From NCBI GenBank assembly GCA_937926205.1, contig CALEYL010000020.1, positions 1 through 29,762 of the forward strand: a stretch of DNA of 29,762 nucleotides. Direction: 5' to 3'. Position 1 is the stretch's first letter, and every line of letters begins with the position of its first letter. The stretch comes from an uncultured Saprospiraceae bacterium (GTDB taxonomy: Bacteria > Bacteroidota > Bacteroidia > Chitinophagales > Saprospiraceae). The notes below the pieces were generated by a model, which was given only the letters and a program-made list of their open reading frames with translations, made no database searches and had not been told where the DNA came from. Of the stretch, positions 7,892 through 17,633 are shown in pieces. The position numbers and the translations under genes were made by a program.

Positions 7892-7899
7892 TATTTTTG
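7892..7899 (+). promoter_or_regulatory. -7 box for the orphan membrane protein gene
   Basis: TATTTTTG matches TAnnTTTG. No exact TTG occurs 19-21 bp upstream (TTT at 7870-7872 is the nearest). It lies 27 bp before the ATG at 7927 and overlaps the longer open frame, favouring that ATG. Confidence 0.45.
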
Positions 7900-7926
7900 C
7901 TTACTGCCAAATCTGGTTCCAGGTTA

Positions 7927-9015
7927 ATGGAAAAGAATTCGGGCTTAAAGGACGAAAAATATTCTGCTCAAAATCTATCTGTCAATACAATTTATCACAA
8001 TAAAGATTCAATAGCTATGTCTGGCCAGAGTAACAAAAACACATTAGATACTTATGCTTTGGGATGTTTTGGAAAAATCGTGCAAGAGATATTAGATACA
8101 GTTGTTTCAGTAGTACTTTTCATTCTGTCCTATGTTTTATTAGCAATCCTAATTATTTTAATTGCTGACAATACTCAAAGCATAAGGTTATTATCCGGAA
8201 TTGCTCTTTTTGCGATCACCTTTGCATTAATTTTCTTTTTGAAGGCATTACAGGCTCAAAGTGGCTTAATCCAAATAGAGCAAGATGCCCTTAAGTTTCG
8301 CGACAAAACAAAGTCATTATTTAAGTACATTTTCTCCTTCGAGGCATTCGTAACAAACTACTTTCGCAGAAAAATTTACTCCCTTGCGGGAATTTTAGTT
8401 TCTGTAACGGCTATTTTTTCAGATTTTCTTATTGAAATTGGCAGTGGCGATTTTATGGATTACTTTAATTTCAATAACTGGACACCAGATTACGTAGTAC
8501 TTGCAATATTGCCGTTCTTTGCAGGTATCATAGCAGATTGGCTAAAAAGGAAAAAATCTGAACTTTTAAGCCCAAATTTTGCGGTCAAAATATTAATCTA
8601 TTTTAGTGTATTAAAATTTTATCCTTACTTTATTCTATTTTTAACGGGATTAATAGGTGGACGAGAAGCTTTTTTTCCTGCATCACAGCTAAATGATTTG
8701 CTGTCTCTAAAGTTTTTTTTATTTGACTGGATACCAAATTCATATATAGAATCCAGTAGTTACAAACTAGCTCACTCCATTAACACCATTTGGTTTATCC
8801 TCCTCTATTTTGTTATCCCGCTAATTATCTTTTTTGACACAAAAAAGCTTCGAATAAAATATGATGGCAAAGCATATAATCAAAAAAATACTCCGATGTC
8901 TTTTGTCAATGCAGCTTATTATTTAAGCATATGCATATTAACAATCCCATTGTATGTAGGTTGGAACGAGAAGTGGTTCCAATCAACAATAGAATATATT
9001 TTTTCATATTTCTGA
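7927..9015 (+). CDS. Hypothetical multi-pass membrane protein
   Basis: I do not recognise this 362-residue protein. A hydrophilic N-terminus (1-55) precedes about seven predicted membrane segments, near residues 58-78, 86-106, 150-170, 190-208, 222-245, 290-312 and 335-355. Between the second and third is a charged segment (about 108-145) that probably faces the cytoplasm. No catalytic or transport motif is apparent. The gene is clearly AT-richer than lpdA, the SDR and the sterol reductase homologue, which suggests it is an acquired or fast-evolving accessory gene. Start chosen at 7927 rather than the GTG at 7882 because the best -7 box lies between them. It is transcribed alone, divergent from the sterol reductase gene. 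Confidence 0.7.
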   Translation: MEKNSGLKDEKYSAQNLSVNTIYHNKDSIAMSGQSNKNTLDTYALGCFGKIVQEILDTVVSVVLFILSYVLLAILIILIADNTQSIRLLSGIALFAITFALIFFLKALQAQSGLIQIEQDALKFRDKTKSLFKYIFSFEAFVTNYFRRKIYSLAGILVSVTAIFSDFLIEIGSGDFMDYFNFNNWTPDYVVLAILPFFAGIIADWLKRKKSELLSPNFAVKILIYFSVLKFYPYFILFLTGLIGGREAFFPASQLNDLLSLKFFLFDWIPNSYIESSSYKLAHSINTIWFILLYFVIPLIIFFDTKKLRIKYDGKAYNQKNTPMSFVNAAYYLSICILTIPLYVGWNEKWFQSTIEYIFSYF

Positions 9016-9069
9016 TCACCAGTACTGTGGAATCCCGTACAAGCTTTAAAGTAAAATTGATTGGTGATC
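9014..9069 (+). terminator. Weak inverted repeat after the orphan membrane gene
   Basis: GATCACCA (9014-9021, overlapping the stop codon) is repeated in reverse complement at 9062-9069 with a 40-nt loop. There is no T run, so termination is only a possibility. Confidence 0.25.
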
Positions 9070-9267
9070 TAAAACAGACCTCACGCCGTTAGATTTTGTG
9101 CAGGCGGAAATAGTTGATAATCAAGAAATAGGCCCTGGCTCTTACTGTTAGCAGCGGCGAAACATGGATTGGGGAGTTGTCGGATAGAGAGCTGAGAGAT
9201 GTTTTTCGCCCGGGAAGTCATTGAGTTGTTTTCAAATGGATTACCAATACCCAACAATCTAAATGCC

Positions 9268-10110
9268 ATGATAGAACAAAGTATCGTCGCCATTATCATT
9301 ATTTTTGTCACTTTTCTTACCTCTTACCAGGGTTTGAAAGACCCTGCTTTTATGAACCGATACTCCTTTCAAACGGACAAAATATTATTCAGAAAGGAAT
9401 ACAAGCGCCTGGTGACTTCCGGTTTCCTGCACGTCAGTTGGATCCACCTTGCTTTCAACATGGCTACCCTTTATTTTTTCAGCGATTCGCTTGAATGGAA
9501 AATGGGGCCTGAAAAATTATTGGCCATTTATTTCGGAAGTCTGGTCGGAGGTGGCCTGTTTTCACTCTACATGCACCGGAATCATCCGGGTTATAGAGCC
9601 GTTGGGGCTTCCGGCGCGGTTAGCGGGCTTATATTTGCAGCCATTGCATTGTTTCCTGACATAGAAATCAGCCTGTTGCTCCTGCCCATTTTTATTCCGG
9701 GCTGGGCTTTCGGATTGCTGTATGTTCTGATTTCAATATTCGGTATCCGTTCACAACAGGACAATATTGGGCACGACGCCCATCTGGGTGGCGGACTTAT
9801 TGGTTTGATCATTGCCGTCGGGATGTTTCCTGAATCCATAAAAAATAATTATTTAGCCATCCTCCTCATTGTTATTCCTTCCGCCATTTTTATTTATTTA
9901 ATTTTGACAAGACCAGGCTTTTTGTTAATCAACAATTCATCCTCAAAAAAGAAGGGGTTTTATTTACCCGAAGACAAATACAATGCCGCCATTCGGGACA
10001 ACAGAACAGAAATTGACAAGATATTGGATAAAATAAAAAAGCAGGGTATTGACAGTTTGACTAAAGCGGAAATTAAAAAACTAAGGGAAGATACTAAAAA
10101 CAAACAATAA
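9268..10110 (+). CDS. Rhomboid-family intramembrane serine protease
   Basis: Membrane protease that cleaves transmembrane segments of its substrates; the target here is unknown. With the ATG at 9268 the product has 280 residues and starts directly with a membrane segment (about 5-19), as in relatives; an ATG at 9199 would add 23 residues of poor quality. The conserved HLAFN (60-64, Asn64), the nucleophile motif GASGAVSG (113-120, Ser115) and AHLGG (171-175, His172) form the Ser-His catalytic dyad. Five to six membrane segments are visible. The soluble tail (about 230-280), with the pattern DKILDKIKKQGIDSLTKAE, is the small C-terminal helical domain seen on many Bacteroidota rhomboids. It is convergent with the SprB-repeat gene. 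Confidence 0.93.
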   Translation: MIEQSIVAIIIIFVTFLTSYQGLKDPAFMNRYSFQTDKILFRKEYKRLVTSGFLHVSWIHLAFNMATLYFFSDSLEWKMGPEKLLAIYFGSLVGGGLFSLYMHRNHPGYRAVGASGAVSGLIFAAIALFPDIEISLLLLPIFIPGWAFGLLYVLISIFGIRSQQDNIGHDAHLGGGLIGLIIAVGMFPESIKNNYLAILLIVIPSAIFIYLILTRPGFLLINNSSSKKKGFYLPEDKYNAAIRDNRTEIDKILDKIKKQGIDSLTKAEIKKLREDTKNKQ

Positions 10111-10180
10111 GATTATAGCAATCCCCATTGGGCTCCTTTCTTGTTGAATTTGCTATTAGCCACTCACAGCAATCCTGATT

Positions 10181-10205
10181 GCAAATGATGTTTAAATTCA
10201 TTTGC
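10181..10205 (-). terminator. Stem-loop between convergent rhomboid and SprB-repeat genes
   Basis: GCAAATGA and TCATTTGC form a perfect 8-bp stem with a 9-nt loop, three bases past the stop of the SprB-repeat gene. The stem is AT-rich and there is no strong U tract, so termination is plausible but unproven. Confidence 0.4.
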
Positions 10206-10207
10206 CC

Positions 10208-13200
10208 TCACCGGACTATGGTCACATCCCCTTTTCGAAAAACATCAATTATCCGGCCGCCGCACAACTGCACTTTGGCTTTAACAAACCAGGCGTAAAC
10301 AGCAGGCTGCATTTCTATTCCACGAAACACCCCATCCCAGGCTCCATCCATTGTAGTCGTCATATACATGGCATCGCCCCAGCGATCGAAAATACGGAAC
10401 TCAAAAGAGAGTACCTCAAAATCTTGTCCGGGGAAAACCCGAAACACATCGTTGATACCATCACCGTTGGGGGAAAAGCTGTTTGGAACGTAAAAAAGAT
10501 CTTTTTTGCGGGCTACTGCTTCCCAGGCTACCTCTATACTGCGCTCCATAACCTCACAGCCATCATCAATGGATACAGCATACACCCCGGGTTCTGTTAC
10601 CAGTAGCCAGGGGTTATCCGATCCATCCGCCCATTGCCACCTTAACGCTTCGGGGTGAGCGGCAAAAACTAATGGCCGGATGGTTGCCATCCCTTCTTCA
10701 CAAGAGAGGCTAACATCTTCGGTTGTTACCTGAGTTGGTATGGTTTGAGGTACTTCTATTTCCTGAGAAAAAACGCAGCCATTCGCGTCTTCGGCTTCCA
10801 CTGTGTAGTTTCCACCTGACAAATCAGTAAAAGTGGATGCTGTCTGAAAGGCTATGCCATTCAGGGAGTATTGATAGGGTGGCGTACCACTCCATGCAGA
10901 AACCTGGATGGATCCATTTGCCGAATTCCAGCACGTCTCTGTGCTGGACAGGCTAAAATTCATAGCCGGGAAGGCAGCCACACTAACCGCCACAATGGAG
11001 TCGCAACCATTGGCTGCGGTAAATACAAATTCCTGTTGCCCCCCTGCTGGAATGACAACACCATTGAATACAGCACTTTCACCGGGACAAGCGTTCAGCT
11101 GAACTTGCCTTAACACAGGCAGAGCCAGCACGGTATGGGTCACAACAAGGCTATCGCATCCAAACAAGTTGCTCAGCAGGACAGAAACGATTCCGGTGTC
11201 TTGTACAGAGCAGGAAGTGACTTCAATATTGGTATAACTGGTTTGCAGCTGTGTGACGGTCAGTTCGTCGTTCGCCATACACCCATTAGTATCAATTACC
11301 GTTACAGCATAAACACCACCTTGTGAAATGGTAATTTCAGAGGTGGTTTCACCTGTACTCCACAGATATTGTAAAAAATTACCGGAGGCAGCAAGTACGG
11401 TTTCATCGCCCTCGCAAAGATGGGGTGCTCCAACGATTTGCACTTGAGGCAGAGCTGGAATAATCACATTTTCAGATGCCGTACCCATACAGCCATTTGC
11501 ATCAGTCACTGTTACTGAGAAAACTCCATCCACATTGACCACAATTTGTGGCCCGATTGTGCCATTCGACCATATATAGGTCACGAAGCCCTGCTCCGCA
11601 TTTAAAGTGACTGTACCATTACAATTTGTCGTCGTGGTTGTGAGGAGCGGTGAGGGTAAAGGAAAAACGGTGAGCATGACCTCATCGCTTGCCGAACAGC
11701 CGTTGGCATCCGTAACCGTTACGGAGTAACTACCTTCCTGTGAAACTTGTATTGCCGCTGTAGAAGCGCCTGTACTCCACAGCGTTTGAGGAAAAGTATC
11801 GGGAATAGAAAAAATGGTGCTATCCCCTGTGCAAACAAAATTGTCGCCGGAAATGGTCAATTGCGGCGGTGTGGGAATGGCAATTAATATAGTGTCTTCG
11901 CCAACGCAACCGTTCAGGTCAGTGACCGTTACGGTATAACTACCATCAGCATTCACAATAATCTCCTGGCCGGTTACGCCATTTGACCAAACATACGAGG
12001 TAAAGCCGGCTCCCGCATTTAGCGTTGCTGTTCCGTCGCAGGCAGTCGTGGTGCCAGCGACCACGGGGACAGGAGCCGTTCCAACTGTAAGTTCGTGACT
12101 TACACTTGCTTCGCAGCCATTAACGTCTGTTACCGTAACGATGTATGTTCCTGATTGAAAAACACTAATACTGGCCGTTGTATCACCTGTATTCCAGATC
12201 ATTTGGAAAAAACTGCCCCCCGACACCAGGAAATCAGTGCTGTCTCCGCAAATAAAATCCAAACCATCAATGACCGGTGTTGGCAGAGGCAAATTCACAA
12301 AAATTTGACTCGTTGTTGCCATGCAGCCATTGGCATCTGTAACCGTCAAGGTGTAGGTTCCAGCCTCCGTTATGCTAATGCTTTCCGTTGTTTGTCCATC
12401 CGACCATTGATAAACAACAAACCCTGGATCAGCGCTAAGCACGACCGATTCGCCTTCGCAAACGGTAGCAGGTTCAGAGATAGCAACCTGAGGCGGCACA
12501 GGACCGTCGATGTCCACTTGAAGTATGTCTGAACAACTACTGGCGTCCGTGACAGTGACAGAATAGCCTCCGGTAGCAATATTTTGGAGATCTTCGTCAG
12601 TTGCTCCTGTTGACCATAAAACAGAATAAGAACCGAACGGCGTAATCGTCAAATCGATTGCACCATTTGCAGCAGTGCAGGATGTATTGGCCGTTGACAT
12701 TGACGAAATGACAAAATTAGAATTACTGTTTAAAACCTCCAGGGTGTCGATAGTGATACAGCCATTTGATCCCGTACAGGTAACTGCATAATTCCCCGGA
12801 GGAATATCCAGAAGATCCTCGTCGGTTGCACCGTTCGACCATAAAAAACTGTTGCCGCTAGCCGGAGTCACCGATAGGTCGATGCTGCCTGTGGCTTGGT
12901 TGCACAAGGCATTGACGATGACAGGGGTTAACACCGGATCTGCTGCAGTAGTCGCTACGGTAGCTGAAGCGCTTTCCATACAGCCATCCGCATCCGTCAC
13001 TGTCACTGAGTAAGTACCGGAAGGCAGGCTACTCAGATCCTGATCGGTTGAACCATTCGACCACAAGTAGCTGAATGAACCAGAAGCATTGACGCTCACA
13101 TCTATGCTGCCATTGGGCAGGATACACGATGTGTTGGCCATGGGGCTGGCTGTGACCGAAAAATTATTGTTCGTGTTTACAATCTGGTAACTGCCGGTGC

Positions 13201-15946
13201 TGACACAACCATTTGCCCCTGTTACTGTCACCGAGTATGGGCCTGGCGGCAAATCAGTTAAATCTTCTGTCGTAGTGCCATTCGACCACAAAAAACTGTT
13301 GCCGATGGCCGGGGTTACCGATAGGTCGATGCTGCCTGTGGCTTGGTTGCACAAGGCATTGACGATGACAGGGGTTAACACCGGATCTGCTGCAGTAGTC
13401 GCTACGGTAGCTGAAGCGCTTTCCATACAGCCATCCGCATCCGTCACTGTCACTGAGTAAGTACCGGAAGGCAGGCTACTCAGATCCTGATCGGTTGAAC
13501 CATTCGACCACAAGTAGCTGAATGAACCAGAAGCATTGACGCTCACATCTATGCTGCCATTGGGCAGGATACACGATGTGTTGGCCATGGGGCTGGCTGT
13601 GACCGAAAAATTATTGTTCGTGTTTACAATCTGGTAACTGCCGGTGCTGACACAACCATTTGCCCCTGTTACTGTCACCGAGTATGGGCCTGGCGGCAAA
13701 TCAGTTAAATCTTCTGTCGTAGTGCCATTCGACCACAAAAAACTGTTGCCGATGGCCGGGGTTACCGATAGGTCGATGCTGCCTGTGGCTTGGTTGCACA
13801 AGGCATTGACGATGACAGGGGTTAACACCGGATCTGCTGCAGTAGTCGCTACGGTAGCTGAAGCGCTTTCCATACAGCCATCCGCATCCGTCACTGTCAC
13901 TGAGTAAGTACCGGAAGGCAGGCTACTCAGATCCTGATCGGTTGAACCATTCGACCACAAGTAGCTGAATGAACCAGAAGCATTGACGCTCACATCTATG
14001 CTGCCATTGGGCAGGATACACGATGTGTTGGCCATGGGGCTGGCTGTGACCGAAAAATTATTGTTCGTGTTTACAATCTGGTAACTGCCGGTGCTGACAC
14101 AACCATTTGCCCCTGTTACTGTCACCGAGTATGGGCCTGGCGGCAAATCAGTTAAATCTTCTGTCGTAGTGCCATTCGACCACAAAAAACTGTTGCCGAT
14201 GGCCGGGGTTACCGATAGGTCGATGCTGCCTGTGGCTTGGTTGCACAAGGCATTGACGATGACAGGGGTTAACACCGGATCTGCTGCAGTAGTCGCTACG
14301 GTAGCTGAAGCGCTTTCCATACAGCCATCCGCATCCGTCACTGTCACTGAGTAAGTACCGGAAGGCAGGCTACTCAGATCCTGATCGGTTGAACCATTCG
14401 ACCACAAGTAGCTGAATGAACCAGAAGCATTGACGCTCACATCTATGCTGCCATTGGGCAGGATACACGATGTGTTGGCCATGGGGCTGGCTGTGACCGA
14501 AAAATTATTGTTCGTGTTTACAATCTGGTAACTGCCGGTGCTGACACAACCATTTGCCCCTGTTACTGTCACCGCGTATGGGCCTGGCGGCAAATTGGTC
14601 AAATCTTCTGTCGTAGTGCCATTCGACCACAAGTAGCTGTTGCCGGCAGCCGGGGTTACCGATAGGTCGATGCTGCCCGTGGCTTGGTTGCACAAGGCGT
14701 CTGTAATAGCTGGAAAAAGCAGGGGTTGAGAAGTATTATTGCCAACAAAAGCTGAAATGGTTTCCATGCAACCTTCGGGATTTGTAACCGTTACCGAAAA
14801 ATTACCTGACGGAAGGTTGACAAGGTCTTCACTGGTAGCGCCATTACTCCACAAAAAGTTGTATGTATTGAAGGGTGACACCGAAATATCAATACTCCCG
14901 TTAGGAGCTGAACATGAAGTAACGGGAGTGGTTACAGCACCGGTAATTGTAAACCCCGCCTCGTCAACGGTAAAAGACTGACTGGAGGAGCATCCCGTTC
15001 CATCGCTTACCGTTACCGAATAAATTCCTGGCGAAGAAATCGCGATATCGGGAGTAACATCACCTGTACTCCACAGGAAGTTACTAAACTGGTTGGCATT
15101 TACCACTTCAAGCATCCCCTGCCCTCCCGAACACAGCGTTGTTGTGCCTCCAATTACAGGGTCTGCGTTACCACTTGTTATGTCGATGGTAGCTGTACCG
15201 AAACAGTTGTCTTCACTTTGAACAGTTACAGTATAAGTGCCAGGTTCAGTAATCGTAACCGTCTCTGAATCTCCGACAAAAGGATCCCAGAAATAAGCAA
15301 AAAAGGGGCCTCCTGTAACAGTAAGCGTAACAGAAGCCGTATTGCACAACGATGTCGGCCCTGTAATAACAGGATAAACTCCCGGAAAAAACTGTACATC
15401 TCTGGATCGGACGGTAGAACAACCTGTGGCAGGATCTGTAATGGTAACGGAGTATATACCGGGGGTCGTGGTTGATATTATTGCTGTAGTTTCTCCTGTT
15501 GACCAAAGATATTCGGCATTAAGCGGCGCTTCTAACTGATTCCACTCTACCGTTAAAAAAATATCCTCGCCGGGACATCCATTGTACATTTCAATAAAAA
15601 AATCAAAAACAGCAGGATCCGAAATTACCAAAGAATTTGAGACCACACATCCAGCAGCATCCGAAACGGTCACACTGTAAGTACCTGCAACATTTGGCAC
15701 GGTAATGTCTTGTGTAGATTCACCTGTTGACCATTGGTATGTTATCGGTTGTACCATCGTAGGCCATGGAAATGCATGCAAGACAATATTATCGGTATCA
15801 CAAATATCAGGATATATAAATATTAACATCTTGCAGTGCTGCCCATAAGCGGATGACAGGCTACTCGTAAAACCGAATATAACTCCAACCACAAGTATTT
15901 TTAGTAGAGAAGGGCTTGATAAAGATATTGGCAGGTTTCGTTTCAT
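10208..15946 (-). CDS. Giant SprB-repeat surface protein with type B T9SS sorting domain
   Basis: Product of 1,912 residues, probably exported to the cell surface by the type IX system and acting as an adhesin or gliding-related surface filament. The N-terminus (MKRN, a hydrophobic stretch, then SSAYGQ at about 31-36) is a signal peptide. The body holds about 20 repeats with the pattern W-S-x-G-x-T, then G-x-Y-x-V-T-V-T-D and a conserved G-C, as in SprB repeats. The C-terminal ~95 residues, starting FYVPNSFSPNGDGINDVF, are the gliding-motility-associated (CHU_C, type B) sorting domain. Residues about 459-1026 are four nearly exact 149-residue copies. The ATG at 15946 is preferred over the open frame start 16 codons upstream because it opens a normal signal peptide. 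The gene follows the MgtC-like gene in the same direction after 143 bp. Confidence 0.92.
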   Translation of the reverse strand: MKRNLPISLSSPSLLKILVVGVIFGFTSSLSSAYGQHCKMLIFIYPDICDTDNIVLHAFPWPTMVQPITYQWSTGESTQDITVPNVAGTYSVTVSDAAGCVVSNSLVISDPAVFDFFIEMYNGCPGEDIFLTVEWNQLEAPLNAEYLWSTGETTAIISTTTPGIYSVTITDPATGCSTVRSRDVQFFPGVYPVITGPTSLCNTASVTLTVTGGPFFAYFWDPFVGDSETVTITEPGTYTVTVQSEDNCFGTATIDITSGNADPVIGGTTTLCSGGQGMLEVVNANQFSNFLWSTGDVTPDIAISSPGIYSVTVSDGTGCSSSQSFTVDEAGFTITGAVTTPVTSCSAPNGSIDISVSPFNTYNFLWSNGATSEDLVNLPSGNFSVTVTNPEGCMETISAFVGNNTSQPLLFPAITDALCNQATGSIDLSVTPAAGNSYLWSNGTTTEDLTNLPPGPYAVTVTGANGCVSTGSYQIVNTNNNFSVTASPMANTSCILPNGSIDVSVNASGSFSYLWSNGSTDQDLSSLPSGTYSVTVTDADGCMESASATVATTAADPVLTPVIVNALCNQATGSIDLSVTPAIGNSFLWSNGTTTEDLTDLPPGPYSVTVTGANGCVSTGSYQIVNTNNNFSVTASPMANTSCILPNGSIDVSVNASGSFSYLWSNGSTDQDLSSLPSGTYSVTVTDADGCMESASATVATTAADPVLTPVIVNALCNQATGSIDLSVTPAIGNSFLWSNGTTTEDLTDLPPGPYSVTVTGANGCVSTGSYQIVNTNNNFSVTASPMANTSCILPNGSIDVSVNASGSFSYLWSNGSTDQDLSSLPSGTYSVTVTDADGCMESASATVATTAADPVLTPVIVNALCNQATGSIDLSVTPAIGNSFLWSNGTTTEDLTDLPPGPYSVTVTGANGCVSTGSYQIVNTNNNFSVTASPMANTSCILPNGSIDVSVNASGSFSYLWSNGSTDQDLSSLPSGTYSVTVTDADGCMESASATVATTAADPVLTPVIVNALCNQATGSIDLSVTPASGNSFLWSNGATDEDLLDIPPGNYAVTCTGSNGCITIDTLEVLNSNSNFVISSMSTANTSCTAANGAIDLTITPFGSYSVLWSTGATDEDLQNIATGGYSVTVTDASSCSDILQVDIDGPVPPQVAISEPATVCEGESVVLSADPGFVVYQWSDGQTTESISITEAGTYTLTVTDANGCMATTSQIFVNLPLPTPVIDGLDFICGDSTDFLVSGGSFFQMIWNTGDTTASISVFQSGTYIVTVTDVNGCEASVSHELTVGTAPVPVVAGTTTACDGTATLNAGAGFTSYVWSNGVTGQEIIVNADGSYTVTVTDLNGCVGEDTILIAIPTPPQLTISGDNFVCTGDSTIFSIPDTFPQTLWSTGASTAAIQVSQEGSYSVTVTDANGCSASDEVMLTVFPLPSPLLTTTTTNCNGTVTLNAEQGFVTYIWSNGTIGPQIVVNVDGVFSVTVTDANGCMGTASENVIIPALPQVQIVGAPHLCEGDETVLAASGNFLQYLWSTGETTSEITISQGGVYAVTVIDTNGCMANDELTVTQLQTSYTNIEVTSCSVQDTGIVSVLLSNLFGCDSLVVTHTVLALPVLRQVQLNACPGESAVFNGVVIPAGGQQEFVFTAANGCDSIVAVSVAAFPAMNFSLSSTETCWNSANGSIQVSAWSGTPPYQYSLNGIAFQTASTFTDLSGGNYTVEAEDANGCVFSQEIEVPQTIPTQVTTEDVSLSCEEGMATIRPLVFAAHPEALRWQWADGSDNPWLLVTEPGVYAVSIDDGCEVMERSIEVAWEAVARKKDLFYVPNSFSPNGDGINDVFRVFPGQDFEVLSFEFRIFDRWGDAMYMTTTMDGAWDGVFRGIEMQPAVYAWFVKAKVQLCGGRIIDVFRKGDVTIVR
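12870..14572 (-). repeat. 447-bp tandem repeat, about 3.8 copies, within the SprB-repeat gene
   Basis: A 447-bp unit recurs at 12870, 13317, 13764 and 14211 with no difference that I could see. The last copy diverges from about 14573 and the left flank diverges before 12870. The unit is 149 codons, so copy number can change without breaking the frame. Each unit holds two SprB-type subrepeats, one with GSIDVSVNASGSF and one with GSIDLSVTPAIGN. Flanking subrepeats are related but diverged. Near-identity implies recent expansion or ongoing homogenisation. Confidence 0.95.
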
Positions 15947-16089
15947 ACAAAAAATTATTCTTGCAATAAAAATAGGCATCCCTTCCTTTGCCAATAGCCA
16001 AAAACCTGCTGAATGGGTAAAATCAGCTACTCAATGAGTATCACCATATGTTGACAGGATCAATTATTTCCTTTGCAACATGATATTAT

Positions 16090-17385
16090 TCAAGACCAAT
16101 TCAACAACCCCAATCCCACCATGGCGGCGAGAAAAATAAGGCCGTAGCCGATGAATACAAACTTTCGCATGGCGCTGCTGCCGGCCCAGACGGCGATGCC
16201 AAACTTGACCAAAGTATTGCAGACTGTGGCCAGCAGTACTGCCGTTCCTGCCGTCTTTATATCCACTGTTGTCCCGGATAGTTTAGATATGGAAATGGTA
16301 ATGGCGTCTACGTCTGCAAGGCCTGCAAGGCTGCTTGAAACGAGTATGCCACCTGCCCCAAACCAGGCATTCGTATAGCTGATCAATACAATGACAACAG
16401 TGTAAAGCAGACCAAAAACCAGGGCGCCGCCTAAATTGAGCGGTTTACCCGGCGGAATCGTCGCATCATGGACCGCAAGGTCTTTTTGACGGAAGAAATA
16501 ATACAGGGTAATTCCTGCTGCCGCCAATAACATCAGGCCTATCGCCGGGTACAGACTCCTTGCCAATGCGGCGTTAAAGATGGAGACCCAAAGCAGCACC
16601 CGGATCACCATGATGGAAGAAGACGCTAAAATTCCGGTAGCATAACTGGCGGCTAATGCAGGTGTTTCTTTGCTTTTTTTAGAAAATACCCATGTGATCA
16701 GGGTACTGGAAACCAACCCGCCCAGTATGCCGGTGAGCAGTATGCCTTTTCCCGCCCCCAAAAATTTGATCAGCAAATAGCCCAGTAAACCCAGGCCGGA
16801 GGTCAGGATTACCACCCAACCGATTTCACGAGGGTTAATGACCTCATACGGCCCCATATTCGTGTCGGGCAAAAAAGGAAAGATCAACAAGGCAGCAACA
16901 ACAAACCGGATGAAATCGTAAAGCTCTTCCCGGGTAATTTTTCCAATAATGTTCTTCAGAGGCGCTTTGGCGGAAAGGAGTACCATGACTATAACGGTGA
17001 TGGCTAAGCTAAGCTCTATGTATCCCAAAAACGCCAGGGTACCCAGAAAGAAAGCAATCAGCGCAGAAAACTCCGTCGTTCCGCCAATATCACCTTTGGA
17101 AGACGTAACCAGATAAGAAACACCGATGATGGTAACAGCCGCCAGAAAAACGAGGCCAAAAACCCAGGGCGCCAGTAAATGGTACATCATCGCAGCGACA
17201 AAGCCCAGTACAACCACGAAAATAAAGGTTCGGATTCCCGCAAACCTTTTTTCCTGGTCGGCTATAGAAGAATATTCCCGTTCCAGTCCAATCATGAAAC
17301 CCATGCCAATGGACACCAGCAAGCGGATAAAGAAATCATGTTGGCTCAGTTGGAAATTGGGGAGGTTGATGATGTATTCGTTCAT
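16090..17385 (-). CDS. MgtC/SapB-family membrane protein with DUF4010 domain
   Basis: Integral membrane protein of 431 residues. The N-terminal part has the MgtC/SapB pattern: RLLVSIGMGFMIGLEREYSS (21-40), then a RFAGIRTF segment that resembles the usual G-x-R-T motif. The C-terminal ~200 residues are very hydrophobic, with ADVDAITIS, and match the DUF4010 arrangement. Roughly 11-12 membrane segments are visible. The MgtC superfamily is linked to magnesium limitation and membrane potential control, but the DUF4010 group's role is not established. Start chosen at the ATG at 17385; an ATG at 17418 would add 11 hydrophilic residues. It diverges from the TonB-dependent receptor gene. Confidence 0.85.
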   Translation of the reverse strand: MNEYIINLPNFQLSQHDFFIRLLVSIGMGFMIGLEREYSSIADQEKRFAGIRTFIFVVVLGFVAAMMYHLLAPWVFGLVFLAAVTIIGVSYLVTSSKGDIGGTTEFSALIAFFLGTLAFLGYIELSLAITVIVMVLLSAKAPLKNIIGKITREELYDFIRFVVAALLIFPFLPDTNMGPYEVINPREIGWVVILTSGLGLLGYLLIKFLGAGKGILLTGILGGLVSSTLITWVFSKKSKETPALAASYATGILASSSIMVIRVLLWVSIFNAALARSLYPAIGLMLLAAAGITLYYFFRQKDLAVHDATIPPGKPLNLGGALVFGLLYTVVIVLISYTNAWFGAGGILVSSSLAGLADVDAITISISKLSGTTVDIKTAGTAVLLATVCNTLVKFGIAVWAGSSAMRKFVFIGYGLIFLAAMVGLGLLNWS

Positions 17386-17560
17386 GTGATCTGGCTCTAT
17401 ATGGTAAATATGCGGCATCAGTATCGTGCTAATGTAAACACTTTTGAATATTTATCGTCTTTCAAATTGCAGCCATTTCCCAAATAAAATACAAGAATGC
17501 TGATTTCCGCCGCTCCTCCCCCTTTCTCCCCTTATGGAACCCATGCGACAAAATCCCTGC

Positions 17561-17590
17561 TTGGCAATGGCGTAAATGCTTTTATCTTTG
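17561..17590 (+). promoter_or_regulatory. Promoter of the TonB-dependent receptor gene
   Basis: TTG (17561-17563) and TATCTTTG (17583-17590) are separated by 19 bp, matching the Bacteroidota consensus exactly. The predicted leader is about 37 nt to the ATG at 17634. Confidence 0.7.
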
Positions 17591-17633
17591 CCGGACTTTT
17601 TCATCAGTCCTGACTGTAAACGACGTTTATTCG

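Noticed and set aside
13197..14354. Three identical 87-codon plus-strand open frames
   Set aside because: They are antisense shadows of the 447-bp repeats in the SprB-type gene; identity and spacing follow from the tandem array.
12870..14572. Regularly spaced repeats as a CRISPR array
   Set aside because: Units are 447 bp, contiguous and in frame with a protein; there are no short repeats separated by unique spacers.
15246..15506. Short minus-strand frame in the SprB-repeat gene
   Set aside because: It lies inside the giant gene in another frame and has no independent start signal or family resemblance.
16151..17487. Plus-strand frames opposite the MgtC-like gene
   Set aside because: All are antisense to a well-supported membrane protein gene.
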